64,000 nt of DNA from Formicarius rufipectus (lineage: Eukaryota > Chordata > Aves > Passeriformes > Formicariidae). Below are positions 40,138 through 52,200 of this stretch, piece by piece. The first letter of the stretch is position 1. The number at the start of each line of letters is the position of its first letter. The translations under genes and the position numbers were made by a program. The stretch lies in contig VXAU01004440.1 in assembly GCA_013399695.1 (NCBI GenBank), positions 879,079 through 943,078 of the forward strand, given 5' to 3'. The notes beneath the pieces are model-generated. The model saw only the letters and a list, made by a program, of their open reading frames with translations, ran no database searches and was not told the DNA's origin.

Positions 40138-40174
40138 GGATGGATGGATGGATGGATGGATGGATGGATGGAGA
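40061..40174. repeat. Compound microsatellite (GATA)n-(GATG)n
   Basis: TGGATG is followed by about 17-18 uninterrupted GATA units and then about 9-10 GATG units, ending in GAGAGAG. The tract is nearly perfect, which implies recent expansion and likely length variation. The open frames through it (ISIHPS-type peptides on the - strand) are repeat artefacts. Confidence 0.97.
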
Positions 40175-40971
40175 GAGTCCTTGACTTGCTCAAGCAGTTT
40201 AACTGCATATTTGCTTGGTATGTATTTGTGGTAACACAACTCATTCATGTAGCAGTAATTGAGAAATCAGGAGATCTCTAGGTTTCTAATTTACTGTTTA
40301 TCACACATTCTTGTAAAACTGCCACTTTACTTACACAGAGCTGTGAGAAAACCCCATTCTCCTAAACCCAGTTTTACATTATCCTCACAGATGTAGCCTA
40401 ACCTCATGTAATTGAGACAGTCCCTTGTGACATGTTATAATATAATAGGCCAGCTGGTAAAAGTAGAATAATGAAGAAATATAAGTAACTGTTGATGTCA
40501 AGATAGGACTGATGTGAATGTTGTGCTCTGGCCAATTCCCAAATTAGAGCAGAAAACACAGTCAAGTGAGATAGGTATGGTTTGAAGCAGCATTTAAAAC
40601 GTTAGCATCCCATAGCAATGTGCAAAACACTCACTAGCTCACTAACTCTCAGAGGAACTGAGAATTCTCAGCACCTCTGGAAGAGGCCTCTTCCTAAAGA
40701 ATAATTTAGGGTGAAGTCAGAATACATGAGAAAAAGTACTTTGCCGAAATCCCTCAGCAAGAATAGTGAAGTTATTTGCATCAGTCATAGCCCTACTTAG
40801 ATACGTTATGTTACAACTCAGGCTCTTGAGGATCTGGGCACGTCCTTACAGCATTGCTTCAGAAACAGCCAAATCATATTGATAAAAATGAGTTATACTT
40901 GCTTGATTATACTGAAAGATGTGGGATGTGCACTGGCTAAAAATCACTGTAAGATGCTTATCACACCTCAC

Positions 40972-41104
40972 CTCTTGGGAACAGATTTACACTCATATGC
41001 AAGCTGATCAGAATTCCTCTTTTTTGTAAATGTTGACTTGAGCACAAAATATTCGAGTTTCTTGTCCAAAGTATTCTTGTAAGAAGAAAGGGAGAGTTCA
41101 CTTT
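40972..41104 (-). other. Possible internal coding exon on the - strand
   Basis: This is the best exon-like segment in the window. On the - strand it has a good acceptor (CTTAAAACATTTCTTCTAG), 133 bases open in one frame (phase 1 in, phase 2 out), and a near-consensus donor (CCAAGAG|GTGAGG). The peptide begins SELSLSSYKNTLDKKLEYFV and continues LKSTFTKKRNSDQLAYECKS then VPK. Composition is protein-like and basic. Its phases fit the candidates on both sides (47578-47666 upstream, 33044-33134 downstream). No family is recognised, and without homology or transcript data it remains a hypothesis. Confidence 0.22.
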
Positions 41105-41240
41105 CTAGAAGAAATGTTTTAAGAAAACTTTTTAAGAAAGAACCATATTCCACAAAACATAGATTTCTTACCATCCCACTGCCCCTTCACCCCATTCACC
41201 TCCTTCTAATTGAAACATTCCTGGTTAATTAAAAATTCCC

Positions 41241-41280
41241 TTTTTTTTTGTTTGTTTGGTTTGGTTTGTTTGTTTGTTTA
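41241..41280. repeat. T-rich / GTTT low-complexity tract
   Basis: A T9 run is followed by alternating GTTT and GGTTT units. Confidence 0.8.
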
Positions 41281-43779
41281 AACACACCACAACTTGGTGG
41301 AATGTACTAAGTTCCTTGCCCAGCCTACTGATAATGTTACCAACACTGGAAGTTAGAGCAGCCCACTTGGGACAGGAATTTCACTGGTTTTCACTCAGTG
41401 TTTAGAAACAACCCTGACACCTAGAACGTTTGAAGTTATGCAGCTTCTTTGGACTCACCGTGTGCTACTCTTCTAAGAGAGTGGCTTGAGGTTTTTCACT
41501 CACATTTAGCACCAATCTTGCATTACAGAAAATTCTCTGAGAGGCTAGTGACCTTCTCTGACACTGTTGAACTGGTTCAAAATCTGAACCATAAAGTTTG
41601 GTGGTAATCAGAGTATGAATGAACTCAGGGAATTTTACTCAGGGTTTAGAATTCTTTTCACTTGAGTTCAACAAATGAAAGCTCTGTCTCTTTAACACTC
41701 ATTTTGTTCAAGCTATTGAAGTTTACACAGTTTCTAATTTGGTACCAATTTGATCTTGTCAGTGGAAATAACCAGGTGCTTAACGTGTTCAAATAGGCTC
41801 TAGCTTCCAGAGATAAGACTTTGTAAGCATTGAAAAATTGAAACTCTAATTCAGCTATAAAGTATCCAAAGCACAACTTTCTGAGATAAATATTTGACAC
41901 AACTCACTGTTTCCACATGGAATAAGATAGCCAGCAAATGGCAGAAATACCTTTTGAAAGGATGTTGGAACAGGTAAGTTTTTCAGGTGGAAGAGACAAC
42001 AGAATGGTCAGGCAGCCAAAACAACGTTCTTGTGACTAAGAGGAGGGGAGAATACAAAGACATCTTAGAAGAAAGGGCAGTCTCCAATTACTGACTAGAT
42101 TATAGGGAAAAAGCTTTTTAGGTGCTCTTATTACTAGAATGGGGAAAGTGAGAGTGTTGCAATTTACACAGACCAACTTCAGTTTCATCTAATAATGATG
42201 AGATAGGTTAGCTGGAAGGATGTAGTAAGGCCATGTTCCAATAAAAATATCTAAAAATATTTAGTTTTTTGCTTTGATTTACCAAAACCGTGTAGTAAAC
42301 TCAGCTCTTTAGTGAGCAGCAACATCAGGTGGACTCAGTGCTGCACTCAGGGAGAAAACTGGCTTTTGCCCCAGAAGGTCAGTGTAATCCTGAACACAAC
42401 ATGCCTCTGTCCATGTTGGTCATAACCAAGTGAGTCGTTCTCAGCCACTTCAGTTGAGGAGAGAAGGAGTAAGAAGGAGATGTTGTCAAAGTACAAAATT
42501 ATGAAGATGACCATAAAGCATCTGTGTGTTCCTTTCTCTACCTGTCACATAAAAGCAAAAAACCTGAAAGTCCAGGAACAGACTGAGATGGGGAGGGAAA
42601 GGAAGAAGGCAACTGTACATGTATTTAAAAGCAAATTCATTGAAGGCAAAATAACTTAAGAAAATTCAATTTCAGTTGATGTTGAAATCTTAATTTGCAT
42701 TTTTTCATAGCCATCAATCAATAGCTTGGTCTTCCCTATTAGAGAACTGTAAAAACCATTCAGTTTATGAGCTGAGACAGAAAAGAATCAAGAAAGAAAA
42801 TAAAAAACTTCTCCCTCATGTTTCATTATTGCCCACACATGACCTAGTGTAAATGCTCAATGAATTCTGGTTGGGAGTACAGCATGGTAGAGAACATAAA
42901 TTAAGCACCAGAGTCTTCCGGTTCTAAAGTTGTGTCTTTTAAGGGAAAATCACTCAACTTACACAAGTCATTACCTTTTCTGTTTAATCAAAGAAATGTT
43001 TACCTACCTCAGAGGAATTTATGAATTTGATCCTGATTCTGGTTTTATAGTCACATAAATAGTAATTTTACCAATGAATATTTTGGCTGATAAAAAGGCA
43101 GAGAAAAAAAAGCTTTTTTTTCAAAATAGACTTAAACAGGTGCAAAGCAGTAAGTATTAGTATTTCCTTAATAGAATTTGACACCACATAAAATTATAAA
43201 GAGATGCCCATCTCTTCAGATTCCCAAATGACTATTAACAGTAATGATATGAATAAAAGCTGGTTTGTGTCATGTATGGATCAGGTAGATTGGAATGTTA
43301 GCTTCTTCTGGAAATTTAAAAAAATATAACCTTAGTGTAGCTTTATTTTCAGTACCTTGACAATACTGTCTGGATTTGGAAAAAAGTTTACCTAGAAATG
43401 CAATGCAAAGACATCAAAACAGAAGTTTGAATGTGAAGCAGAATTACTATAATGAGATTCTCAGTTCCTTATCCTCTGAAAGTGAATGTCAGAAGCACTG
43501 CTAACTTGAAGGGTGGCTTCAAATATCTGTCCAGGTCTAGTAGATTAGAAAAAATTCATAACATCCTCAAGCCTTCGGAGTCTAAACTGTCAGATCCTTG
43601 TCCTTTTGCTCCTTCCTCTCTTTCCTAAACACCTTTATCCCTCTAGTTCTTTGTCACAGGCCATGCTTGCCTGTTCTTTAGACATCTAGCATGGCATAAA
43701 ACAAAGGCAGCTACTCTGTGCTTGGTGTAGAGAGTTATGTGTCTTGAAATGGTTAATTTCACATATATAGAGTCAAAGA

Positions 43780-43925
43780 ATGGTTTGGGTAGGAAAGGAC
43801 CTTAAAGATCACCTAGTTCCAACCTCTCTGCCATGGGAGGGGACACCTTTCCGAAGACCAAGTTGCTCAAAGCCCCATCCAGCCTGACTTTGAACACCTC
43901 CAGGAATGGAATGGAATGGAATAAT
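43780..43925 (-). mobile_element. CR1 LINE 3' fragment, antisense
   Basis: On the + strand it reads AAGAATGGTTTGGGTAGGAA, AGGACCTTAAAGATCACCTA, GTTCCAACCTCTCTGCCATG, then CAAGTTGCTCAAAGCCCCAT, CCAGCCTGACTTTGAACACC and TCCAGGAATGG. This is the antisense CR1 3' region, close to the avian consensus. The 5'-truncation point at the right is decorated with a short GGAAT tandem (43905-43921). The copy is relatively young compared with that at 9 kb. Confidence 0.93.
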
Positions 43926-45378
43926 AGTTACCGCTCTGCCTCAAAGACTACTATTGTTGTTTCATGAACTTCTTTTTTCCTGATGTCTTGGCATATTCCC
44001 TTTTCTTGAAAACATTAAAATTTGAAATGCTTCATTGACCCGGACTTTATGCCACTGGCAAATGAGGGAAGATGGTGTCAATGACCTTGGTGATGTTTTC
44101 AGTCAGGCTTTTGAGCAAATCTAAATGGAATCATGTAGAGGTCAATAAAGTCTTTACAAGGTTGCAATTCCCTCACAGTCTCAGTGCTAAAGGAAATTAT
44201 TTGACTGCTTTGCACATTATAAATTATTATGAAGGATATTTGCAAAAGTTCCTAACTTCTGATGTATTTAGGGGAGCACAAATTGTGATCATAGCTCCCT
44301 TCCCTATACTCACCCCCTAAATTATAATCTGGTGCTACCAGACTGTACGGCGCCAGCCGTTCTGCCCCAAAATTTTCTTAATCAAGGAGTCAAAAATGCA
44401 GACGGACATAGCAGGATCCCTTGCTCATATCAGCAGTTCAAATACAGCTGAAGTTTTCTTCCCTTTTTGAGTTCTTAGTCTCTTACACCCTTGCACTTGA
44501 TTGGAGATGTGAAGGGTTTAGTACCTTTGAAACAGCTGCAGCTTGTCCTTATGTCAAAAGACAAAAATATTCCACTCTTTACATCTCATTCTGCTCAGTT
44601 ACAGTAAAATTAGTGCTGAAACTCTGGTTTTCAAGTTACTAAAAATAAAAAATCTGATAATATTACATCAACTGTAAGTTTTCTAGAGTTAAAATAAACA
44701 TACTTGAATGGCAGAAAGTGGTACATTTCCTTCAAAAGGTTTTTCTGGGGTTCACCTTCTGTTCACACTGTCTGCCACACATCATATACGTCTCTTCCTG
44801 TTTATGCTCTCTGTGGTTTACATGTGCATTTGTAAAAGTAGTATCTTAAACCGCTTTTTATTTGTGTACTAAACTCCATGTGGGACCATATGCACCAAAT
44901 CGTAAATGAAGTAATGGCAAAGTTTGTATACATTTTCCTCCTGCATTTCTGTCTTTCTTGTAAAACAGTTCATTTTTGCTCAGGTTTATATGGCTACCAT
45001 TAAAATCATCATGTAAAAATCAGTTTTCTAAGAATTTACAAAATACTAACCATTTGTAAAACCAGACACTAAGGATTTGCTAATTATGCCTCTAATTAAA
45101 AGGAAATCTCTCTCCAGGAGCTGTAAATAATTCATTACATGTTATATGCCTGGGAAGAGTACACCCATTTTTTAGGGGAAAAGAGTTGGAATTTCTTCTA
45201 AATGTTACCAAGTCAAGGGTAGAAAATACAATTAAAAATGACATTTTGATCATAATCCTCCTTTCTGATACAGTATGTAAAAAAAAAAAAAAAGATATAT
45301 TTGATAATGGATCATTTCACAGAAAGGCTTAAAATGTCAGTGCTGTTCTTATTTTCTACCTTTGCTCTGTGTGTGTAG

Positions 45379-45446
45379 ATAACCACTTGTTCCATTTGCC
45401 ACCTGCACACTGATAAAGATTTAAGCCCCCTTCTTTGGGTGAAAAG
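45379..45446 (+). other. Possible short internal coding exon on the + strand
   Basis: An acceptor-like TACCTTTGCTCTGTGTGTGTAG precedes 68 bases open in one frame (phase 0 in, phase 2 out), followed by a good donor (GAAAAG|GTAAAC). The peptide reads ITTCSICHLHTDKDLSPLLW then VK. It lies on the opposite strand from the - strand exon chain and inside its putative intron. Chance is likely. Confidence 0.12.
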
Positions 45447-47577
45447 GTAAACCAATGGGCAGACTGAAATTTGAATTTGATGAATTTGCCATGAACCTGT
45501 ATCTGGTCACCTGCCACAAATTCCTTATTGCCATATGCGAACAAAAGGCAGTAAATGTTGCAATGTTTAGCTATTTTCTGGTGGTGTCTGGCTTGTGCAG
45601 ACTTACCAAGCCTGGCTGGATTTGTGGGACACCTTACCTAGACAGAGAGACCTTGAAATGTTGGAGCATTCAGTTTAGGGAACCAGGCTAACTCAAGTAT
45701 GATGCAAAACACATAAAATGACTTGCATGGGGTCCTTTGTGCCACCAGTTTGATCTGCTATCATGCCACTGTGCTTATTAGTGCGATGGACACCAGGCTA
45801 TGTTTCAGCATCTCATCTCCTGACTCTACACAGTGCCATCTGCTTGCTAGATGAATCCAAAGATTTTAGCTGGAATGGAGTGACTAGGTCTTTTTCTGGA
45901 CAAGAATAGCAGCTACATGGGATTTGAGCAAAGGTCATTCCACTGAGCAGAAGGGTCCTCTGGTGTTGGTCCTCCAATCAATCTGGTCATCTACTGCCAG
46001 TCCAGAAAGCATGGTCTGGACACTAGACCTCCAGCACAGAAAGAATCATGCTTAGAGAAGCTTTAAAATGTTTTTAAGATGTCTCAACCCAAAGATGCAC
46101 CACGAGGGACCTGTAGGAAAGATGAGATATTTACAGCAATTTTCCTGAAGATACCCCAGGTGAGATATGAAAGCTCAAGACTGTGATAGTGGTCACCTAC
46201 AGGGACATGGAATGGCTTCATCTAGAGGAGTTTAAAAACAACAGTGTCACTAAATGTGATTTATACTGAGGTTCAAGGTAGGAAACAGGCAAATATTGTG
46301 CATGCAAAGAAGCAGAGCTAGCAATGCCTTTGACGAAGGAAAAATGGAGGTGCATGGGACAGCTGCAGAGCCAGGGTTTGCATGAAGTGGTGCAGTGTGG
46401 AACTGAGTGGCTGGTGCTGGGTGTGGACAGGCAAAAGCAGTGACAGCATGGGCTACTCTAGATACCTCAGCTAAGGCAAAGGGCCCACCCATGGGTGGAA
46501 ACCACAAAAATTATAAACTTAGGTGCTCCAGTTCCCCAGTGACAGAATGAATATTTCACTAACGTGTGAGTTCTGAAGTGAGTATTTCAGAGGCACTCAA
46601 GCATTATAGAAGAGAGTTGCACAAGCAACTGCTAGATACAGAGTGGATAACCATTGGCCCTTGAGTCAGCAAGGAAGGATTTAAATACAGACATAAGGTC
46701 CCCATTTTGTTACTTTCTTTTCTTTGCTTTAGTCCTAACAGCATCTGCTGCACTGCATCATCCTGCTAAACACATCAGAATAGTCAAGACAACGCTCCTT
46801 AAAAAGCCGGTTGTCATTTCACACTAATTTCCTGACAGGAATGAAGCTAAATTGGCTAGAACATTTTTTTTTTTAAGGAACATCAACATTTGGCAAATAA
46901 GGATGCATAAAACTAATTGAATATACTATACATTTCAGTAGAACAGGCTTGAATAGTTCCTGCACTAAATAACTTATGTGGATCCCACTGTTTCATCTGA
47001 GATCATCTCAGCAGGGGTGACTATGGAAATGCAAATTTACACTGCTGCTGAGTCCTTGCAGATTTTACACTGTGTGTCAATGATTTGCTTAAGGATCTTG
47101 GCATGCTTGGCATTCTTTCTTAACACTTAGAAGTTCAAACATTCTGCTCTCCAAATTAGATATAATTATTTAAATAATAATAGTATTTTCAATATCTGCT
47201 CTGGGCTTTTTTTTTTTTTGCTTTCTGCAAGAGGTTCCACATTTCACTATTTCTCCTTATTGCAAGGCACATCACTTCGTCTAAAATATGGAGGGGACCT
47301 GATGACAATGATCTTTCATTAAATGACAAAATGTTCGTTTTTCATATAATTTTCAGGTTTGCCAAAAACAGAATCAATACAGGTGACAATTTTGCTGTTC
47401 ACACAAAATCCTACAGTTATTCTGCCATCTATTGTTTTTACAAAAATTCACTGGAAGCTATGCCAGTGTAATGACTGATGAAGCATTCTCCCTATGGAGG
47501 TGTTAGATATCTTGTTAGACTGACTGATAGAGTTGTTAAAGAATAGCCAAGCTCTTGCCCGTACAAGCTGTTTTCAC

Positions 47578-47666
47578 CTTGTCTCACACAGATTATCACA
47601 GTCGGTCTGACTCCAAGTCTGTAACTATCCAAAACTGGGAAACCCTTAATTGCATCAACCCTTGTA
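47578..47666 (-). other. Possible internal coding exon on the - strand
   Basis: On the - strand a good acceptor (GTCATTTCCTGCTTCTTTAG) opens an 89-base segment with a single open frame (phase 2 in, phase 1 out), ending at a fair donor (GACAAG|GTGAAA). The peptide begins RVDAIKGFPVLDSYRLGVRP and ends TVIICVRQ. Its exit phase fits the entry phase of 40972-41104, where the junction codon would be GAA (Glu). Product not recognised. No convincing exon further upstream on this strand was found. Confidence 0.18.
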
Positions 47667-49107
47667 CTAAAGAAGCAGGAAATGACCAAGACTGGCTTGC
47701 TAAAAGTTAGGAAAAAAATTCACAGCTTCTAATAACATTGTCTTGCTTTCCTCTGTTAGAAAAATACAGCTTTTCAGTAAGCATCAGAGGGAAGGAAACT
47801 TACCTTCCTAATAATTTCTTTGGTCGTTGACTTCACAGCCTAAGATTTGAGGTTTTGCTTAAGCCTTACCAACGATGGAGTCATTTAGAGAGGCTTTTGA
47901 TATTGCAGACTTTCTGGTATCCAATAAAGTCTACACTTCCCTCACAGGAGGCACTGATAGCCTGACTCTACCCAGCCTTCATGGAGCTGCAAGGAACTTA
48001 ATGTCTCGAAACTGCTCCTCACTCTGCCGTGCTTGCTTGAGCATGTTATTTGGAATGGAATGGACAGATAAGCACAGTACTTAACAAGTCACAGGAGACT
48101 ACATACCTTCCTAACAAGTGCAGAAAACAGTGTTGCTTGTAGGTAGCCTAATCAAACTCACATTTCAGGACCTACCCAGTTTGCAGCAACACTGGTACAT
48201 GCCTCTCTATCTGCCCAAATTCAGTTGTGGGGCGTATCTAGGGTTGCTTTTAAAACATCAGTCAACCTGAAAAATAAACTCCACTTGGAAGAATTCTCAG
48301 TGTAAACTGTTTTTTCTGTTGTCTCTGCTCTCTAGCGGTGTTTCTGAGAGCCAAGATTTTTGGCAGTCACAGTGAAAGGGATAGCACATTTGTGTGGCAG
48401 TGCTGAAGGTGCTTTTAGCTTGAATCTAATGGTACTCCTTGAAATGAGAGACTCGTGGGAAATGTCCTTGGGGGCCTAAGTGACTGGAGCATGCTGCCCT
48501 GGGCTCTGTTAGCTACGCCCGTGTTCTGTTGGAGGTCAAAGAGGAAGTCTAGTACAACAGAATTCCTAGCCATCCCAAGAATAGAATGGGTTGGATATTC
48601 TCCAGGCAAACCATCTTTTTTATTCCTTTTTTTTTTTTTAATTTGTTTCATTTGTCAGAAAATGGTGACTCACCACATCTGGAATGATTTGTGGAACTCT
48701 GTCAGTTTAGAAAATTGACAAGAGAACTGTAAGGAGGTTTTCATCATTTCATGCTGTTTGCCTGGCAGGAGGTTGTAGGCCCCAGCAACAGTCACTTCTT
48801 CAGCACCACAGGACTTCTGTGGGTTTTCATCGTTGTCAGGATCTCCCACAGGCATTTGCAGGCCAGAAGCCCATGGAACTTTGGGTCCATTTGGAGTTTG
48901 GCCCACTGCTGTGCAGCTGAGAGCTCATACTGGGAGCTTCTCTCAGGGCTTTCATGTAGTCACATTTGAAATTATCCAGACATAAACTGTCTTTCCTTTT
49001 TCATTGTGGAAAAAATAGTTATTTATATCCATACAAGTAATTTATAGATACTTTGAGGGGAAAAAAGGAGTTAACACCTTTCTTAAATTGACATAAATTT
49101 AAAGTTT

Positions 49108-49218
49108 AAAAAAAAAAAAAAAACACAAAACAAAAACCAAACAAACACACACACAAAAAAAAAAAAAAAAACACAAAACAAAAACAAAAAAAAAACCCAC
49201 ACCAAAAACCACCACAAA
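49108..49218. repeat. A-rich low-complexity tract
   Basis: About 110 bases of long A runs broken by single C (AAACACAAAACAAAAACC pattern), with T nearly absent on the + strand. The - strand open frame at 49083-49445 reads through it as F/V/C-rich junk, so its C-terminal third cannot be real. Confidence 0.92.
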
Positions 49219-52200
49219 TTCTCAAACTTCAATATTTCATTCTGCCCAGAACAGTCTTCTTCCCACATCTGGGAGGAAGAAAGGTTGAGATGTTGTTTTC
49301 TAGTTTTTGATAGTGGCTTATGTAGAAAGCAGGACTTAAATAAGCCAACTAAAAACCCTGCTTCATGTGAAAACCCTTCTCTGGATGCCTTTGCCAATAA
49401 ATTGGAATGCTGATTCCCATTCTCTCCATCTGCTGCCTCACTCATGGACCCTTGGGATATTGATTCCCTGTTGCTACCCTAGGAGCTGGGCATTGAGCAA
49501 GAGTCTGTCACACTCTCCTGTTTCAGTGTCATTTTAGCTCTTTCGAAACAAAATATTTGGGAACTTCTCACTTTCATAGGAAACTCTTGAAATGCATGTA
49601 TTTTTATTCCAAAGAAGGGGGGGAAAAGGTCTAGAATTTCCTACAGGGAAGAAATGTCGGCTTTTAGTGTGGTGTTCTCAGGAATATCCTTGCTTGAGGC
49701 CACAGCATTGCAGTCTGAGGAGCAACAGAAGCTGGATAGGATAGCTTTAGGCAATCTGAAGTGGCCGTTCTCTGTGGGGGCATTTTACTTTTATTTGGAG
49801 GCAGCAGAGTGCTAATGCTTTGACAACCAAAATCACAATAAGCTGTAGTGAATATATGGATGCAGACTTGCCTGCAAATCCTAAGAGTTGTGAGTTTTGG
49901 ATGCAGTCATCTCTGCTGCTAAACCTTGCCTGTATGCTGTGCTGTTCTCTCATTGGCATTTTTCTAATGTTGGTTCTATTAAGAAGTAGCACTGCTCTCA
50001 GAAATTGTGGAAAATAACTTCTGACACCTACTCCCCAAGATCCCGTTGTCATCTTTTCCTTCCATAAATGACTTGAAATAATTAGAGCTTTTTAGCAAAT
50101 ATGTTTATCAGTGAGTGACACTATAGTCCTTCAATAACACTAGTTAGCAGGGGGATGTTGATTAGCCAATCACCCACAGATTCTTTCCTTTCTTGATCTT
50201 GGGAAATGATCCTGGTAAAATTAAAATTACATTGAATGTGCTGTTTTCTAAAGAACAGCCTTTTGGCTCAGTGGAAGGAGAGTTGCCTCTTTCACTGTGC
50301 TGCCAAAGCTTTTCCTCTACACTTCCAAATTAGTATGAGTCATTTTTGCACAGCACTGAATATTTGTCTGCTAGTGAGGCTGCAGGTGCTGGGTGTTATT
50401 CCCAAAGTCCTCTTCACATTCCATGCTCGCTGTTGTGTTCCCCAGCTCTGCTCTTGCCTCTTTGCTTGTGAGACTGAAGCATGCATTCAATTCTTGCTAG
50501 GCCTTCATTGCAGGGAAGCATTGGTCCTGGTCTTCACCAGTAACCTCTGGCACATGGTTTTTTCAAAGCAACTGCAAACTTGAAGGTCAAGGCCACTGTT
50601 TGCATTGGGCCAGCTGAAACACTTGGAGAACAGAGACAAAAAGTCTCCATGCATGCAAACCTTTGTTGTGGTCTGAGGGAAAAGCATCAGACAGACTTAC
50701 AGTAACTAGTATTGCTAATGGCTGCAAAAACACCACTACTGTCATGTTGTAATCCTTTCTACAAAGATGCCAGAGAAACAGAAAAGAGAAAGCTGGAGAG
50801 GGGTACTTTAAATTTTTAGTGTTCTGCATGAGAAACCATTTCCCAAAATGAAATAATTTTGTTTGGCATTTTTCTTAAGTTTGTACTTGCACAATTCTGA
50901 CTCCAGAGTGAATAAGATTGCTTAACAGCATCATAAAAGTATTTATCAGCTAGCATCTTTAAAACTGTCTTCTCTTTTGCCTGATTTCAGTCATCAGGCC
51001 ATATTCACTCAGCCCTGCAGACCTACATTTTCCTTTCAGCCTAAAAGCTGGTCTCTCTGGTGTTTATTCACATGCATAGAAATGTCTTAATGCTTACAAA
51101 ATATTAGGAACAAGCATGACACTTTTCAGTTTGCAAATAGGAGTAAAATCTATTAGGTAAGCAAGCAAGGAAGAATTCATCATTTGAAACATGAATTAGA
51201 AAGGGTGAATATAAAAAGCTGCTTGAAATTGTATCCTGCATAAAATCAAAAATAGAGCCTGTAATTTACTCACCAGAATTTACGTCTTTTTTTTTTTCCT
51301 CATGCCAGAAGTGGGCTTCAGTACATGGATCATATTAATTACATGTTATCTTCAGCTACCTTAAGTCTTGTCCCTTAATCTGCATGAATTATCTTAGTTC
51401 TTTCCTGAGACACAGGACAGGCAGCTCCTGAGACTAATTTAACCCTCCTCTCTTAAGAGAGGATGACTAGTCCCATGTGACTGTCTCAGATTGCCCATCT
51501 TCAAGCTAGCTAAAGCTAGGTGAGTTGAGCCCTATTTCTTAAAGTGAAATCCTAGATTTCCCCCCATCCCCTCTTCCTATTTGATTTGTTTTTCTCAGAA
51601 GCACTAAAGGGAAAAAAATCGGATACAGGGTCAGTTGGCAGGATCCCTGAAGGATGACGACTCTCTTCTAATAATATATGTATATAAAGCTTGCATTATA
51701 TTGTATGATCTATAAAGAGTTCTTTACATTAGGCAGAAATTAAATGAAGAGCGTTAGTTCTTATATTGCAAAGGGCCCTAGAGTTGCAGTAATCAACACT
51801 ATACAGTGCTAAAGCAGTTTTCTAGAAGATGTGCTGTAAAGCACAACCAGATTTAGTGACTGTACAATTCAATGTCTATGGTGACTTTGTTAAAGAAGGG
51901 AAAATGGGAATCATTGTTCCACAGGGAGGTTTAGATAGTTTAATCCTGGGAATCTTAGTGGTAAATGCAATATGGTTGGAGTAATTTATAATTGTGTTAA
52001 AGCTTAGAGAGCATTCTCCATGCTGATGGAACTTGTGGGACACAAGGAGGCTTCTATTTTGCAGAATCAATCCCTTATTTTTTGTAGTTTATAAAGAAAA
52101 CGTTATGAGATGAACTTCATCCTGAAGACCAGTGAAATATGACAAGAACAGTCCACACTGAGGGAAGCCTTTAAGTTCCCCAAATTATTTACCATGGTGT

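Larger units (their letters stand above)
40175..43779. other. Non-coding unique sequence apart from one exon-like segment
   Basis: This holds the - strand exon-like segment at 40972-41104 and a T/GTTT-rich tract at 41241-41280. A strong + strand donor (GGAACAG|GTAAGTTTTT) lies at 41976-41977, preceded by a short frame beginning MAEIPFERMLEQ but without a convincing acceptor or promoter. An octamer-like ATTTGCAT with nearby ATCAATCAAT lies near 42690-42725. Confidence 0.5.
43926..49107. other. Non-coding unique sequence with two exon-like segments
   Basis: Apart from the candidates at 45379-45446 (+) and 47578-47666 (-), nothing is recognised. The 82-codon open frame at 44072-44320 (+) directly follows the CR1 copy and has no recognisable domain. 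An A14 run lies near 45281-45294. A more GC-rich block at 48700-48960 is open on both strands but shows no known domain. Confidence 0.5.

Noticed and set aside
39964..40248. Open frames giving repeated IHPS and IYLS peptides
   Set aside because: They are translations of the GATA/GATG microsatellite.
41975..42000. Strong + strand donor after a short frame starting MAEIPFERMLEQ
   Set aside because: The upstream frame is closed by a stop 12 codons before the donor-proximal ATG region, and there is neither a good acceptor nor any promoter or CpG island for a first exon.
43020..43110. Very strong - strand acceptor (TTTTTTCTCTGCCTTTTTATCAG) with a donor 79 bases on
   Set aside because: Stops occur in all three frames before the donor, so it is not an internal coding exon; it could at most be part of a non-coding transcript.
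48160..48290. Acceptor/donor pair on the - strand around 48180-48270
   Set aside because: All three frames between the two sites contain stops.
49083..49445. 120-codon - strand frame with a protein-like first 75 residues (starts MSEAADGENGNQHSNLLAKA)
   Set aside because: Its last third is the translated A-rich tract, the start context is poor and no splice site rescues it.
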